Source: Pontibacter virosus (GTDB lineage: Bacteria; Bacteroidota; Bacteroidia; Cytophagales; Hymenobacteraceae). Taken from it: DNA of 64,000 nt. The notes under the pieces were generated by a model. The model was not told the DNA's origin. It saw only the letters and a program-made list of their open reading frames with translations, and did not search any database. The translations under genes and the position numbers were made by a program. Positions 36,425 through 45,191 of this stretch are shown here, piece after piece. Each line of letters starts with the position of its first letter. Position 1 is the stretch's first letter. The stretch lies in the NCBI RefSeq assembly GCF_003096355.1, contig NZ_QEKI01000013.1, positions 1 through 64,000 on the forward strand. Direction: 5' to 3'.

Positions 36425-37930
36425 ATGAGCGACGTTCATCATATCTCCAGCCAGCACCTGAGTCTGGAGCGCATCGAGGAAATCATCAGCCGCAGGTATA
36501 GCCTGGCCCTGTCGCAGGAGGCGGAGGAGCTCATTCTGCACTGCTACAACTACCTGCACCGCAAAATAGCCAGCACCGACAAGAGCATCTACGGCATCAA
36601 CACCGGCTTCGGATCGCTCTACAAAAAACAGATTTCGCCTGATAACCTCGAACAGTTGCAGCGTAACCTGATGATGTCGCATGCCTGTGGTATGGGGGAC
36701 GAAGTTCCGGCCGAGGTGGTGAAACTGATGCTCCTGCTCAAGATACAGTCGCTGGCTTATGGCAATAGCGGGGTGCAGCTGCAGACGGTGAAGCGCCTGA
36801 TCGATTTTTATAACCGCGACATTTACCCGATCGTGTACCAGCAGGGCTCCCTTGGGGCGAGTGGTGACCTGGCTCCACTGGCGCACCTTTGCCTGCCGCT
36901 GATCGGTTTGGGAGAGGTATATTACCAGGGCTATCGGCTGGAAAGTCGCCACGTGCTGGAGATGTTCAGCTGGGAACCTGTTGCGCTGCAGGCCAAAGAA
37001 GGTCTTGCTTTGCTAAACGGCACCCAGTTCATGAGCGCCTATGGGGTACACTGTCTGCTACAAGGGCGTCGTTTGTCGCACACGGCCGACGTGGTGGGTG
37101 CTTTGTCGCTGGATGCTTTTGACGGTCGCATCGAGCCGTTCAATCACCTGATTCACCAGGCGCGCCCGCACCGGGGACAACTGGAGACAGCCGCCACATT
37201 CCGCCAATTGCTACAGGGAAGCGAACTGATCAGCCAGTTCAAACAGCATGTGCAGGACCCTTACTCCTTCCGCTGTATTCCGCAGGTACACGGCGCCTCC
37301 AAAGACGCCATCCGCTATGCCGAAGGAGTGATTCTGACCGAGATCAACTCCGTGACTGACAACCCGAACATTTTCCCAGACGAGGACGAGATCATTTCAG
37401 GCGGCAACTTCCACGGACAACCGCTGGCGCTGGCGCTGGATTTTCTGGCGATTGCTTTGGCAGAATTGGGAAGTATATCGGAGCGCCGCACGTATCAACT
37501 GATCTCCGGCAGCCGCGGTTTGCCGGATTTTCTGGTGGCTGAACCAGGCCTGAACTCCGGCTTCATGATCACACAGTATACCGCCGCCTCTATCGTGAGC
37601 CAGACCAAACAGCTTTGCACGCCTGCCTCTATCGATACCATCCCATCCTCAAACGGACAGGAAGACCATGTGAGCATGGGCTCGAATGCGGCCACCAAGC
37701 TGTACAAGGTGGTGCAGAACGTGGAGCGTGTGCTGGCCATTGAATTGATAAACGCTGCGCAGGCGATGGAATTCAGACGTCCGCTACACACTGCCCCGCT
37801 ACTGGAACAACTATTTGCAGATTTCCGGGAGCAGATCCCTTTTGTGAGCACAGACCGCGTGATGCATCCGGACATGGAGCGCAGCGTGGCTTTCCTCAGA
37901 AACTGTCGGCTGCCTGTTGTAGTAGCATAG
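36425..37930 (+). CDS. hutH: Histidine ammonia-lyase
   Basis: A 501-residue aromatic amino acid lyase that converts histidine to urocanate, the first step of histidine degradation. The MIO cofactor motif is complete: 'GSLGASGDLAPLAH' with Ala145-Ser146-Gly147. Other family features are 'YGINTGFGSL' (Tyr56) and 'NGQEDHVSMG'. The other hut genes are not adjacent. Its tight spacing to hisS suggests co-transcription. A terminator follows. Confidence 0.95.
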   Translation: MSDVHHISSQHLSLERIEEIISRRYSLALSQEAEELILHCYNYLHRKIASTDKSIYGINTGFGSLYKKQISPDNLEQLQRNLMMSHACGMGDEVPAEVVKLMLLLKIQSLAYGNSGVQLQTVKRLIDFYNRDIYPIVYQQGSLGASGDLAPLAHLCLPLIGLGEVYYQGYRLESRHVLEMFSWEPVALQAKEGLALLNGTQFMSAYGVHCLLQGRRLSHTADVVGALSLDAFDGRIEPFNHLIHQARPHRGQLETAATFRQLLQGSELISQFKQHVQDPYSFRCIPQVHGASKDAIRYAEGVILTEINSVTDNPNIFPDEDEIISGGNFHGQPLALALDFLAIALAELGSISERRTYQLISGSRGLPDFLVAEPGLNSGFMITQYTAASIVSQTKQLCTPASIDTIPSSNGQEDHVSMGSNAATKLYKVVQNVERVLAIELINAAQAMEFRRPLHTAPLLEQLFADFREQIPFVSTDRVMHPDMERSVAFLRNCRLPVVVA

Positions 37931-37950
37931 ACTATACTTCAGAACGCTGG

Positions 37951-37992
37951 AAATCCGCAATAGCTCAGGAAGCTGCTGCGGATTTCTTTTTA
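37951..37992 (+). terminator. Intrinsic terminator after hutH
   Basis: The stem AAATCCGCA / TGCGGATTT (37951-37959 with 37977-37985) with an inner AGCT pair is followed by CTTTTTAT. Confidence 0.85.
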
Positions 37993-38325
37993 TACCTGTC
38001 TGCACTGATTTTCGCCTTGCATTTAGGTATGTCAATCTTCAACTCTCCTATACCTGCAACCTGGACGGAATTAAAGGCCCGCATTAGCTATATATAGGGA
38101 CGTACATGTTTCATTCAATAAGGACACTTAGCTGAAATAGAGGCGCCCGCCATCTTAGGGATGAGCCTATTCTACTTGCGGAGGTAGAGGCCTACATTAC
38201 CAAGATCCTTTCAGGATGACAAAAAAGTAAAACGAATTGCCCCTCTCCTATACCTGAAATTTAGACACAAGCTTTTCTCCTATTCCCTACATGCCTATAT
38301 TCGTAGCACACCCTATACTTATCTT
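37993..38325. other. Intergenic region before the T9SS gene
   Basis: AT-rich spacer with no gene. It contains AGATCCTTTCAGGATGAC (about 38203-38220), a 5-bp hairpin (ATCCT-TTC-AGGAT) that looks like short interspersed sequences in related genomes, and TATACCT motifs near 38049 and 38248. No firm promoter was found. Confidence 0.3.
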
Positions 38326-40275
38326 TTGAGACTGCTGCTGTTCATATTGCTCCTTTTTACTGCTATACCTGTTTTTGGGCAGGAAGGCTGTTTTCGTGCA
38401 ATACAGAACGAACAGGAAGTGAAGGTGATCTGCGCAGGTATACCCGTTTTTTTTGAGGATTGTAGTGCTGATCAGAATACGCAGTACACGACCTTTTATG
38501 ATCCCGGGCCTGATGCATTTGACCCTCAATACTTTGAGCAGAGCGAATTGGTAAATCGTGGTGCTGACGGGCGTTTTCAGTATACCTACACAGAGCCGGG
38601 CAAGTACATCATCACGCAAATTATCAACCGGGGAGGTGGCAAAAGCACTACCATAGAGCCCATGGAGTTTGAAGTGGTTGCCACTCCAACTCCCAGTTTT
38701 ACGGTACAAGCCTGCGCCAGCAGATCGGTTCAGGTAACCATCGCCGACATTGGATACGATTTGTACGACATTGATTATGGTGATAACACGGTAGTCCGCG
38801 AGGTGAAGGATGGCGAACAGCCGCGCTATACCTACCAGGGCACCGCTTCTAACTACACTATCACTGTGCGCGGCAAGTACACGGGAAGTTCCTGCGAGAC
38901 AAGCAGTACGAATACCGTCACACTTTTGCCAACTCCTCCCACACCGGCGATCACACAGTTGGAAGTATTGCGCCAAGCAACAGATGGTGAGGTCCTGTTC
39001 ACGCTGGAGAATCTGCAACCGGGATACCGCTACGTGCTGGAACAACGCACTACGGCAACCGGCAATTTCGAAACGATCTTTACAAGTGCACCAGCTACAC
39101 AAAACAGGTGGGTGGACTTCAGAATCGGCAAGGTAGATACCCGGCAACCTATCCAGTTCCGTATCCGCACTGCCGATAACTGTGGCAATCAGCTGGCGAT
39201 TTTGTCAGCCCCGGTCAGCAGTCTGGTACTGGATGTGCAGACAGGCAACGAACTGGCAAACCTCAACTGGAGAAGTATAGGAGATAATGTACAAACCCAT
39301 CAGGTATACCGCGATGGTAACCAGCTAGTGGAGCTAAACGGCAGCACGACCACCTACACAGACCCTAACCTGAACTGCGGACAAAGCTACTGCTACCAGG
39401 TAAGCAGTATCCTCCATAACGGGCAAAGCCGCTCCATCTCCGCTTCCCGTTGCATCGAGGCCACGTCCACTACCACACCAGCAGCCGGGTACCTGTACAG
39501 CACGTATGATGAAAACAACCAGGTACAGCTCAACCTGACCCTGCCACAAGGCCAGACAGCCCAGCAGGTTCGCTATCAGCGCAGTATCGACGGGGTGCCT
39601 TTTGCTGACCTGATCAACAGTGAACAGACAAATTATACCGACCTTTTACAACCCCTTAATCCGGCATGCTACCGGGCCAGTTATACCAATCCTTGTGAAC
39701 GCAGTGCTGCTTACAGCAACACTACTTGCCCCGTATACCTGATCGCCGTCCCCCAGGAAAACTCCCCGGCCATTACGTTCGGCTGGACGGGCTATGTGGG
39801 TTTCCCGGATGGAGTGGGTCGCTATACCTTAGAACTGCTGGACACTGAGGGCCGCGTTGTCAGCAGTATACCCGTCACGGGAAACACCTATCTGGAGCGT
39901 AACCCGAGTGATGAACTGCAGGAACTCCGCTACCGCATACGGGTGACTTCCGGCAATGGCAGTGCTACTTCTTTCTCCAATACGGTTGTCATCCAACAGC
40001 CTTTGCAGGTCCATATACCCAATGCATTCACCCCAAACGGCGACGGACTCAACGATGTGCTCGAGGTAAAAGGTCGCTTTATAGGATCCTTCAGCATTAA
40101 GGTATACAACAACATGGGGCAAGTCGTGTTTTCGGCTGACGATCGCAACACCAGCTGGGACGGCACCTACCAGGGCAAACCACAGCCAGCCGGTGCTTAT
40201 GCCTATGAAATCAACATCGTGAGCCAGAGCGGAGAAACAAAGCGCCGTACCGGCACCGTCACGCTTTTGCGCTGA
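38326..40275 (+). CDS. Secreted protein with T9SS type B (CHU_C) sorting domain
   Basis: A 649-residue exported protein. There is a signal peptide (about 1-19, 'LLLFILLLFTAIPVFGQ'), a PKD-like domain (about 20-120), several fibronectin-III-like stretches, and a C-terminal gliding-motility/CHU_C domain (about 562-649: 'IPNAFTPNGDGLNDVLEVKG', 'VYNNMGQVVF', 'AGAYAYEI'). It would be exported by the type IX system and attached at the surface. The start is TTG at 38326. Its last 50 bases are duplicated exactly at 45117-45166. Confidence 0.88.
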   Translation: MRLLLFILLLFTAIPVFGQEGCFRAIQNEQEVKVICAGIPVFFEDCSADQNTQYTTFYDPGPDAFDPQYFEQSELVNRGADGRFQYTYTEPGKYIITQIINRGGGKSTTIEPMEFEVVATPTPSFTVQACASRSVQVTIADIGYDLYDIDYGDNTVVREVKDGEQPRYTYQGTASNYTITVRGKYTGSSCETSSTNTVTLLPTPPTPAITQLEVLRQATDGEVLFTLENLQPGYRYVLEQRTTATGNFETIFTSAPATQNRWVDFRIGKVDTRQPIQFRIRTADNCGNQLAILSAPVSSLVLDVQTGNELANLNWRSIGDNVQTHQVYRDGNQLVELNGSTTTYTDPNLNCGQSYCYQVSSILHNGQSRSISASRCIEATSTTTPAAGYLYSTYDENNQVQLNLTLPQGQTAQQVRYQRSIDGVPFADLINSEQTNYTDLLQPLNPACYRASYTNPCERSAAYSNTTCPVYLIAVPQENSPAITFGWTGYVGFPDGVGRYTLELLDTEGRVVSSIPVTGNTYLERNPSDELQELRYRIRVTSGNGSATSFSNTVVIQQPLQVHIPNAFTPNGDGLNDVLEVKGRFIGSFSIKVYNNMGQVVFSADDRNTSWDGTYQGKPQPAGAYAYEINIVSQSGETKRRTGTVTLLR

Positions 40276-40289
40276 CCCGTACACAGCAT

Positions 40290-40664
40290 GTGACAAAAAA
40301 AGAAATCATCGAAAACTACATAAGGGCCTTTAACAGCTTTGATGTGCCGGGTATGCTGCAGTACCTGCACGATGAGGTAGTATTCAGCAACATTTCTAAT
40401 GGCGAAGTCAACCTGTCGCTGCAAGGTATAGAGGCCTTTCGGGAACAGGCCGAGCAAGCTGCAAAGCTGTTTAAAGAGCGGGAACAAGTGATCCTTCAGT
40501 ATCAGGAGCAGGAAAACACAGCGGAAGTCACGATAGCATACCGGGCAGTGCTAGCCATAGACTTCTCCAAAGACATGAAAGCTGGCGACACCCTCACTCT
40601 AAAGGGAAAAACGATTTTCGGCTTTCAGTATGACAAGATAATTTCCATCGAAGACCACAGCTGA
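40290..40664 (+). CDS. SnoaL/NTF2-like family protein
   Basis: A 124-residue protein with the cone-shaped SnoaL/NTF2 fold pattern: 'IRAFNSFDVPGMLQYLHDEV' helix-strand, a mid beta-region and 'GKTIFGFQYDKIISIEDHS' at the end. The function is unknown; such proteins are ketosteroid-isomerase-like or binding proteins. The start is GTG at 40290. It lies 14 bases after the T9SS gene and ends at a terminator, so it is probably in the same unit. Confidence 0.7.
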   Translation: MTKKEIIENYIRAFNSFDVPGMLQYLHDEVVFSNISNGEVNLSLQGIEAFREQAEQAAKLFKEREQVILQYQEQENTAEVTIAYRAVLAIDFSKDMKAGDTLTLKGKTIFGFQYDKIISIEDHS

Positions 40665-40671
40665 AGGCACA

Positions 40672-40705
40672 AAAAAGGGGAGCCAGCATGCCGGCTCCCC
40701 TTTTT
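40672..40705. terminator. Bidirectional terminator between NTF2-like and propeller genes
   Basis: The stem AAAAAGGGGAGCC / GGCTCCCCTTTTT (40672-40684 with 40693-40705) has an A-run on one side and a T-run on the other, serving both convergent genes. Confidence 0.9.
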
Positions 40706-40724
40706 CTCAACACGAAACTAAACT

Positions 40725-43700
40725 TTATCTTCTTAGTAACAGCTTTATACTCTGCGTACCTGAGTCGGTAACCAGGCGAGCGATGTACATGCCATCTGAC
40801 ATGGTTTGCCCCTCCAGCTCATACTCATACAATTGGTTTGCTTTGGCGGTACCCTCTCCTACTTTCCGGACAAGCCGGCCGTTCATATCGTATACCTCCA
40901 GGGTATAGGCCTCGTCTTTTTCCAGCGCAAAGGAGATGGTGGTTCTGTCGGAAAAAGCGTTCGGATAGGCCATCAGCTTAGCAGCTACTTCTGCTCCAGG
41001 CAATTGTATACCGAGCGCCTCCAGCTCTGCCTTTGCCAGTAAATCCGGGTTTTTCGGATCGTAAAGTACCATCGCGCCCATCCCTATGCGGTTGGTGGCC
41101 GTGGCCTCCTCCGCATCACCAGCCTGGTTATCGTATACGATCCGGCCGCTTTCTTCTTCCCAGATCATCAGCCTCAAACGGTCGTTCGGGTTCTTTACAT
41201 TCAGGGCGTGGTTCACGATGGCCACCAGAAATCCATAGCCGCTTTTGCCGTTGATCGTCCCTTTCCCTTTAAAATTGGCCTCTTGTCCAAAAACAATCAG
41301 ACGCTCGGCCTCAAAGGAAGTGCTCTTGAAATTCAGGTCGTTCTCCTTCAGTTGGAAAGCCACCTGTCCCTGCACCTGTTCGGTTTTGTTGCGGTATTGC
41401 ACGGCCACGCCAAAATAGCCCCTTCCTTCCTGCTGCATAAAATCCATCTGGGTGTTTTGAGGAGAGTGGAGCCAACCAGCAGCTGCCACAATGCGGTCGT
41501 CGGGGTTGTACACTGCTACTTTATGCGTGGCCGAATGCGTGCCGCAGTTGTTGCCGTAACTGGCGTTCACTTCGTAAAAACCCGCAGAAGCCGGCCAATT
41601 TGTTGTGATTTGTGCAGTGTTTTGTCCACTGAGTCTGACAGGTCCCGGTCCATCCACAGACCAGGTATAGGAAGTGGCCTTTGTGCCTTCCAAGGTATAG
41701 GCGACGTCTTTTGCACCGGCCCTAACCTTATCCGGCCCGGCTATTGCTTGCTGAACTGCAGGGGCACATGGCGCATCCTGGCTGTATTTGATGGTAAAGG
41801 CTTTCCTAGTCGTGGCGTTCTGATAGTTAAGGCCTGTCAGGTATAGGTTATTCTTCGCGTCCAAGGTAAAATCCATCATGAAATCAGATCCCAGACCCAG
41901 CAAATTATCCGACTCTTTCGTCCAAATTACCTCTCCATCTTCAGTGTTATGACTGGCTAGTACAAAGGTTCTTCTTATATTGCCTGCCAGGTAAACACTT
42001 CCCTTGTTGTCCAGCATGAGTCTGGTCCCGCTTTCACTCTGGATCCATTCTTCATGCCGATGCGCCCATATCTCTGATCCGTCGGTCGAATTGTACTTGA
42101 GTACGGAAATCTGCATGCCGTTTACATCACTTTGGTTAATACCAGCCACGTACACACCTCCCGCATTGTCAACAGCTATCGCTTCCGGCACATCGCGCCT
42201 GCCATCTGTACCGAAGTATGAGACCCATGCCTCTTTGCCATCCTCCGCATTGTATTTGATGGTCGCGAAATTGTTGACAATCGATTTTGTTCCTGTCACA
42301 TAAATTCCACCGGTACCATCCGCAGCTATAGCTGCAGGATAACCTTCATGGTGTATGGCAATCCAGCGTTCTTCGCCGTTGGCACTGTTATACTTTATGG
42401 TAGCCATTTGAACCGTCCTGTCACTGCCGAAAACCGAGCCGGTAACATACAGGTTGCCATTTCCGTCGAGGACAAGGTCTTTTACATGATCATACCCGGA
42501 ATTTCCGCCATACCTTTTCTCCCAGAGCCTGCTCCCTGAAGCCGCATCAAATTTTATAGTGAGGAAGGAGCTGATCATTTCAAAGCTCACCCTTGGTTTA
42601 TGCTCAGCGCCTGCCACATAAATATTTCCGGAGTCATCGAGTACCAATGCATTTATATCAACTTGCAACTCAGAGTCTTCACGGACTTGTGACTGCCACA
42701 CCAGTGCACCATTTGTAGCCTGCAACTTCAGTAGCAGCCCTTTGGAAGTTGCCACGTACACGTCTCCCTCCTTATCCAAAGAGATAAAGTTTTTGCTGTA
42801 AGCTTCCCGTTTGTCTTTATAATGCGTGCTCCAAAGCATTTCTCCCGAAGCAGCATATTTAGCGGCATACACATACTTCTCTCCAAATTCAATGGAGATA
42901 ATTCCAGTTACGTATGTATTTCCAGCCTCGTCTACCACTACGTCCGTCCCTGTGTACGAAACTGGTCCATTCCAACCGTATCGCTGACTCCATGCATCGT
43001 CCCCGGTCGAGGCGTTCATCCGGGTGACAATCATGTTGCGGCTTTGGTCGCCGACCTCATTATAAACACTACCAGTCAGGTATAAGCCCCCGTCATTACT
43101 AGTCAGCACCATTGACTTCAGATACGGTTGCATGTCCCTGAGTCGCTTTTCCCAAACGCGAGTACCTGATGCTCCATCGTAATGAACGACGATATAGTTA
43201 TACTTATCCCCCTGGAAATAGCTGGTGCCGGCTATAAAAACACCTCCCTGTCCGTCTACTGCTATAGAACCTGCCTGATTGTAATCAGCACCGCTACTGC
43301 TATACCTGTCAGACCAGATGATCTCACCACTCAATGCGTTGAGCTTCAGCGTCGAAATAATTGACATGCCGTCTTCGCTGATGCCTGTCACGTAGACACC
43401 TCCGGCACCGTCCAAGGCTATATCACGCCCTTCACTCATCCTCGTACCACCACGATACGTCGTAACCCAATGCTGCTGGCCGGTGTTCGGGTCATACTTT
43501 AGGAAGATCATGTCGTCGCTGTTCCCAACAACATAAACGCCAGTCTCATCCAACTCCAGGCGGCGTCCCACTTGTCGAGGCTCCCCACCAACTATGCGTC
43601 CGGCTACCCAGGCCTGTGATCCATCCTGGGTATTGTATTTAATCGTCGTAATGGCGTTAGCATTAACAGTTACATCTGAATCCGGGAAGGGTTTGTATTT

Positions 43701-44408
43701 CTCCAGGGTGCTACCGGTCACGTATACTCCGCCTCTGTTATCCACTTTTATATCGGCGATACCGTCAGCCAGGCCGGCGCTTCCACCAAACTGCTGCTGC
43801 CACTGCAAGGCTCCGGTTGCCGCATTGAATTTAGCGAGCCTGTAGTCTGCATTAACTGTTGCCGCCATGTATACTCCCCCGGACTTGTCTACTGCTATGC
43901 CGGCCACATCAGCCAGGCTTTCATCTTTGCCATACTCGACGGCCTATACCTGGCTTCCGTCAGCTGCATTCAACTTGATTATGGTCGCCTCCCGGCTATC
44001 CTCCGAGGCGTTCCGTTCCCGCCAGCTTATCAGCCCCGTTACATACACGTTGCCGGCATGATCGATGGTAATATCCCGGGTTTCCTCATGATAGATTTGT
44101 CGGTTATAAGCTTCCTTGTTTCTAAAAGCCCACAATAACTGTCCGGTGGGACTATACTTTACCATAACAATCCGTTTGCTTGCCAACTCCCCCACTTCAC
44201 TGAAACCGGCCATATAGATGTTGCCTTCAGAGTCAGTGGCTGAAGTTATCATCACGCCCGAGCCGCTTGGGGGTGTGTCAAAGTCCCTTAGCCATTCTTC
44301 TTTCAGGCCTTGCGCCCAAGCCGTAGATGTTAAGAAAAAAAGAGGCAATACGATAAGACAGAGGCGCATGCTGAGTGCCTCCCTAATGAGGAATAAATGT
44401 TTGATCAT
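40725..44408 (-). pseudogene. T9SS beta-propeller protein interrupted by an in-frame TAG
   Basis: A gene of about 1227 codons broken by one TAG at 43944-43946 (minus strand). The 5' part (43944-44408) has a signal peptide ending in 'STAWAQ' and the first propeller repeats. The 3' part continues in the same frame. It holds SBBP/PQQ-like repeats ('GGVYVTG...W...Y'), an ASPRV-like spacer, a post-COAP-like beta-sandwich (about 'GRGYFGVAVQYRNK' to 'GRIVYDNQAG') and a type A T9SS tail ('LMAYPNAFSDRTTISF'). In the other repeats a Trp follows the 'GS/GE..' turn, at the place where the stop lies, so the ancestral codon was probably TGG. Total length matches the paralogue at 45192-48845 (1217 aa). A sequencing error is possible. 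Confidence 0.8.
43944..44408 (-). CDS. N-terminal fragment of the broken propeller gene
   Basis: The open frame upstream of the TAG encodes 154 residues: a signal peptide (about 14-33, 'LCLIVLPLFFLTSTAWAQ') and two propeller repeats. If the stop is real, this is the only part made with a standard start; the downstream part has no ATG and its first usable codon is a GTG at 43905-43907. Read-through of TAG would restore the full protein. Confidence 0.55.
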   Translation of the reverse strand: MIKHLFLIREALSMRLCLIVLPLFFLTSTAWAQGLKEEWLRDFDTPPSGSGVMITSATDSEGNIYMAGFSEVGELASKRIVMVKYSPTGQLLWAFRNKEAYNRQIYHEETRDITIDHAGNVYVTGLISWRERNASEDSREATIIKLNAADGSQV

Positions 44409-44833
44409 AGTTTTGTAGAGTTAAAGTGTTTTCAAAGGCAAAAAGCGTAACTGTAGTGTAATTATTTTAATAAAGAAGGGTGGAAGATAGGACCGCGTAG
44501 TCAGTGCTACCGAGCCTTAGGGTAGGTACAGGGGTGGCATAGCCTATGGTAAACGAAACGGAAGCATCTAAGTCCATCAGCACAATGCTGCGGCTGCCGT
44601 TGTCAAACCACCAGGCCGGGTATTAAAACGTTTATAAACAGTACTAAAACGCATTGAAATAGGTTACACCAAAATACGGGTGAATGCATAATTCTTCCGG
44701 GTGAACGTTTTCGTATTCCTGGCCAGAACTATTCTGACATACCCGGTCAGGCTTTAAATGTATCTGAGGAGGTGGATTACAGTTAAATTTTTCAGGTTGA
44801 CGAAAGGCAGATAAGTCATGTCGCCACTCTGAC
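44409..44833. other. Intergenic region upstream of the broken propeller gene
   Basis: About 425 bp without a supportable gene. A 63-codon minus-strand frame (44644-44835) has no family features and was rejected. This stretch lies between the propeller promoter region and the ybaB remnant. Confidence 0.35.
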
Positions 44834-45111
44834 ATGATGCCTGTATATTTTTACAAGCCGGGAGGCTTATTAAATATTCTTGTCGTGAACAATCCAAAAA
44901 GAAGATAGGCTATGCTGATAGGAAGGTGCATGTTGAGATAAGTCCAGGGCTAAATGAAAAAAGCGCGGGACAACCTGCAGCACATTACTATTACTGCTGA
45001 ATCGGGCGCGGGTCTTGTGAAATCCACCGTAAAAGGACAGCGCAAACTCATCAAGATCGGATCGATGATTCCTTTACGGGCACTAACGACCGTGACATGG
45101 GGAACGACCTA
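44834..45111 (+). pseudogene. Degraded ybaB copy including its promoter
   Basis: This stretch aligns with the intact ybaB region (49152-49450). It includes the promoter area (ATGCCTGTATATTTTT against ATGCTTGTATATTTG), the start region, and codons for 'NLQHITITAESGAGLVKSTV'. About 83% identity is seen over 123 aligned bases. Two TAA codons near the start, a 9-base deletion and indels near 45060 kill it. From the 'NLQH' codons on, 12 of 15 differences are at third codon positions and the other three are conservative changes, so it evolved as a functional gene before dying. It stops at about 45111, where a T9SS-gene fragment begins. Confidence 0.8.
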
Positions 45112-45116
45112 TTAAT

Positions 45117-45168
45117 CCAGAGCGGAGAAACAAAGCGCCGTACCGGCACCGTCACGCTTTTGCGCTAA
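45117..45168 (+). pseudogene. Fragment of the T9SS-gene 3' end
   Basis: Positions 45117-45166 are identical over 50 bp to 40224-40273, the last codons of the CHU_C protein gene, then TAA replaces TGA. The fragment is joined directly to the ybaB remnant. It is followed 24 bases later by the end of the second propeller gene, matching the order CHU_C end, then propeller end, at 40.2-40.7 kb. Confidence 0.85.
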
Positions 45169-45191
45169 CGCGGCCGGTACGACACTTCTTT

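Noticed and set aside
44644..44835. 63-codon minus-strand frame near the ybaB remnant
   Set aside because: No homology pattern visible and in a region without coding signature.
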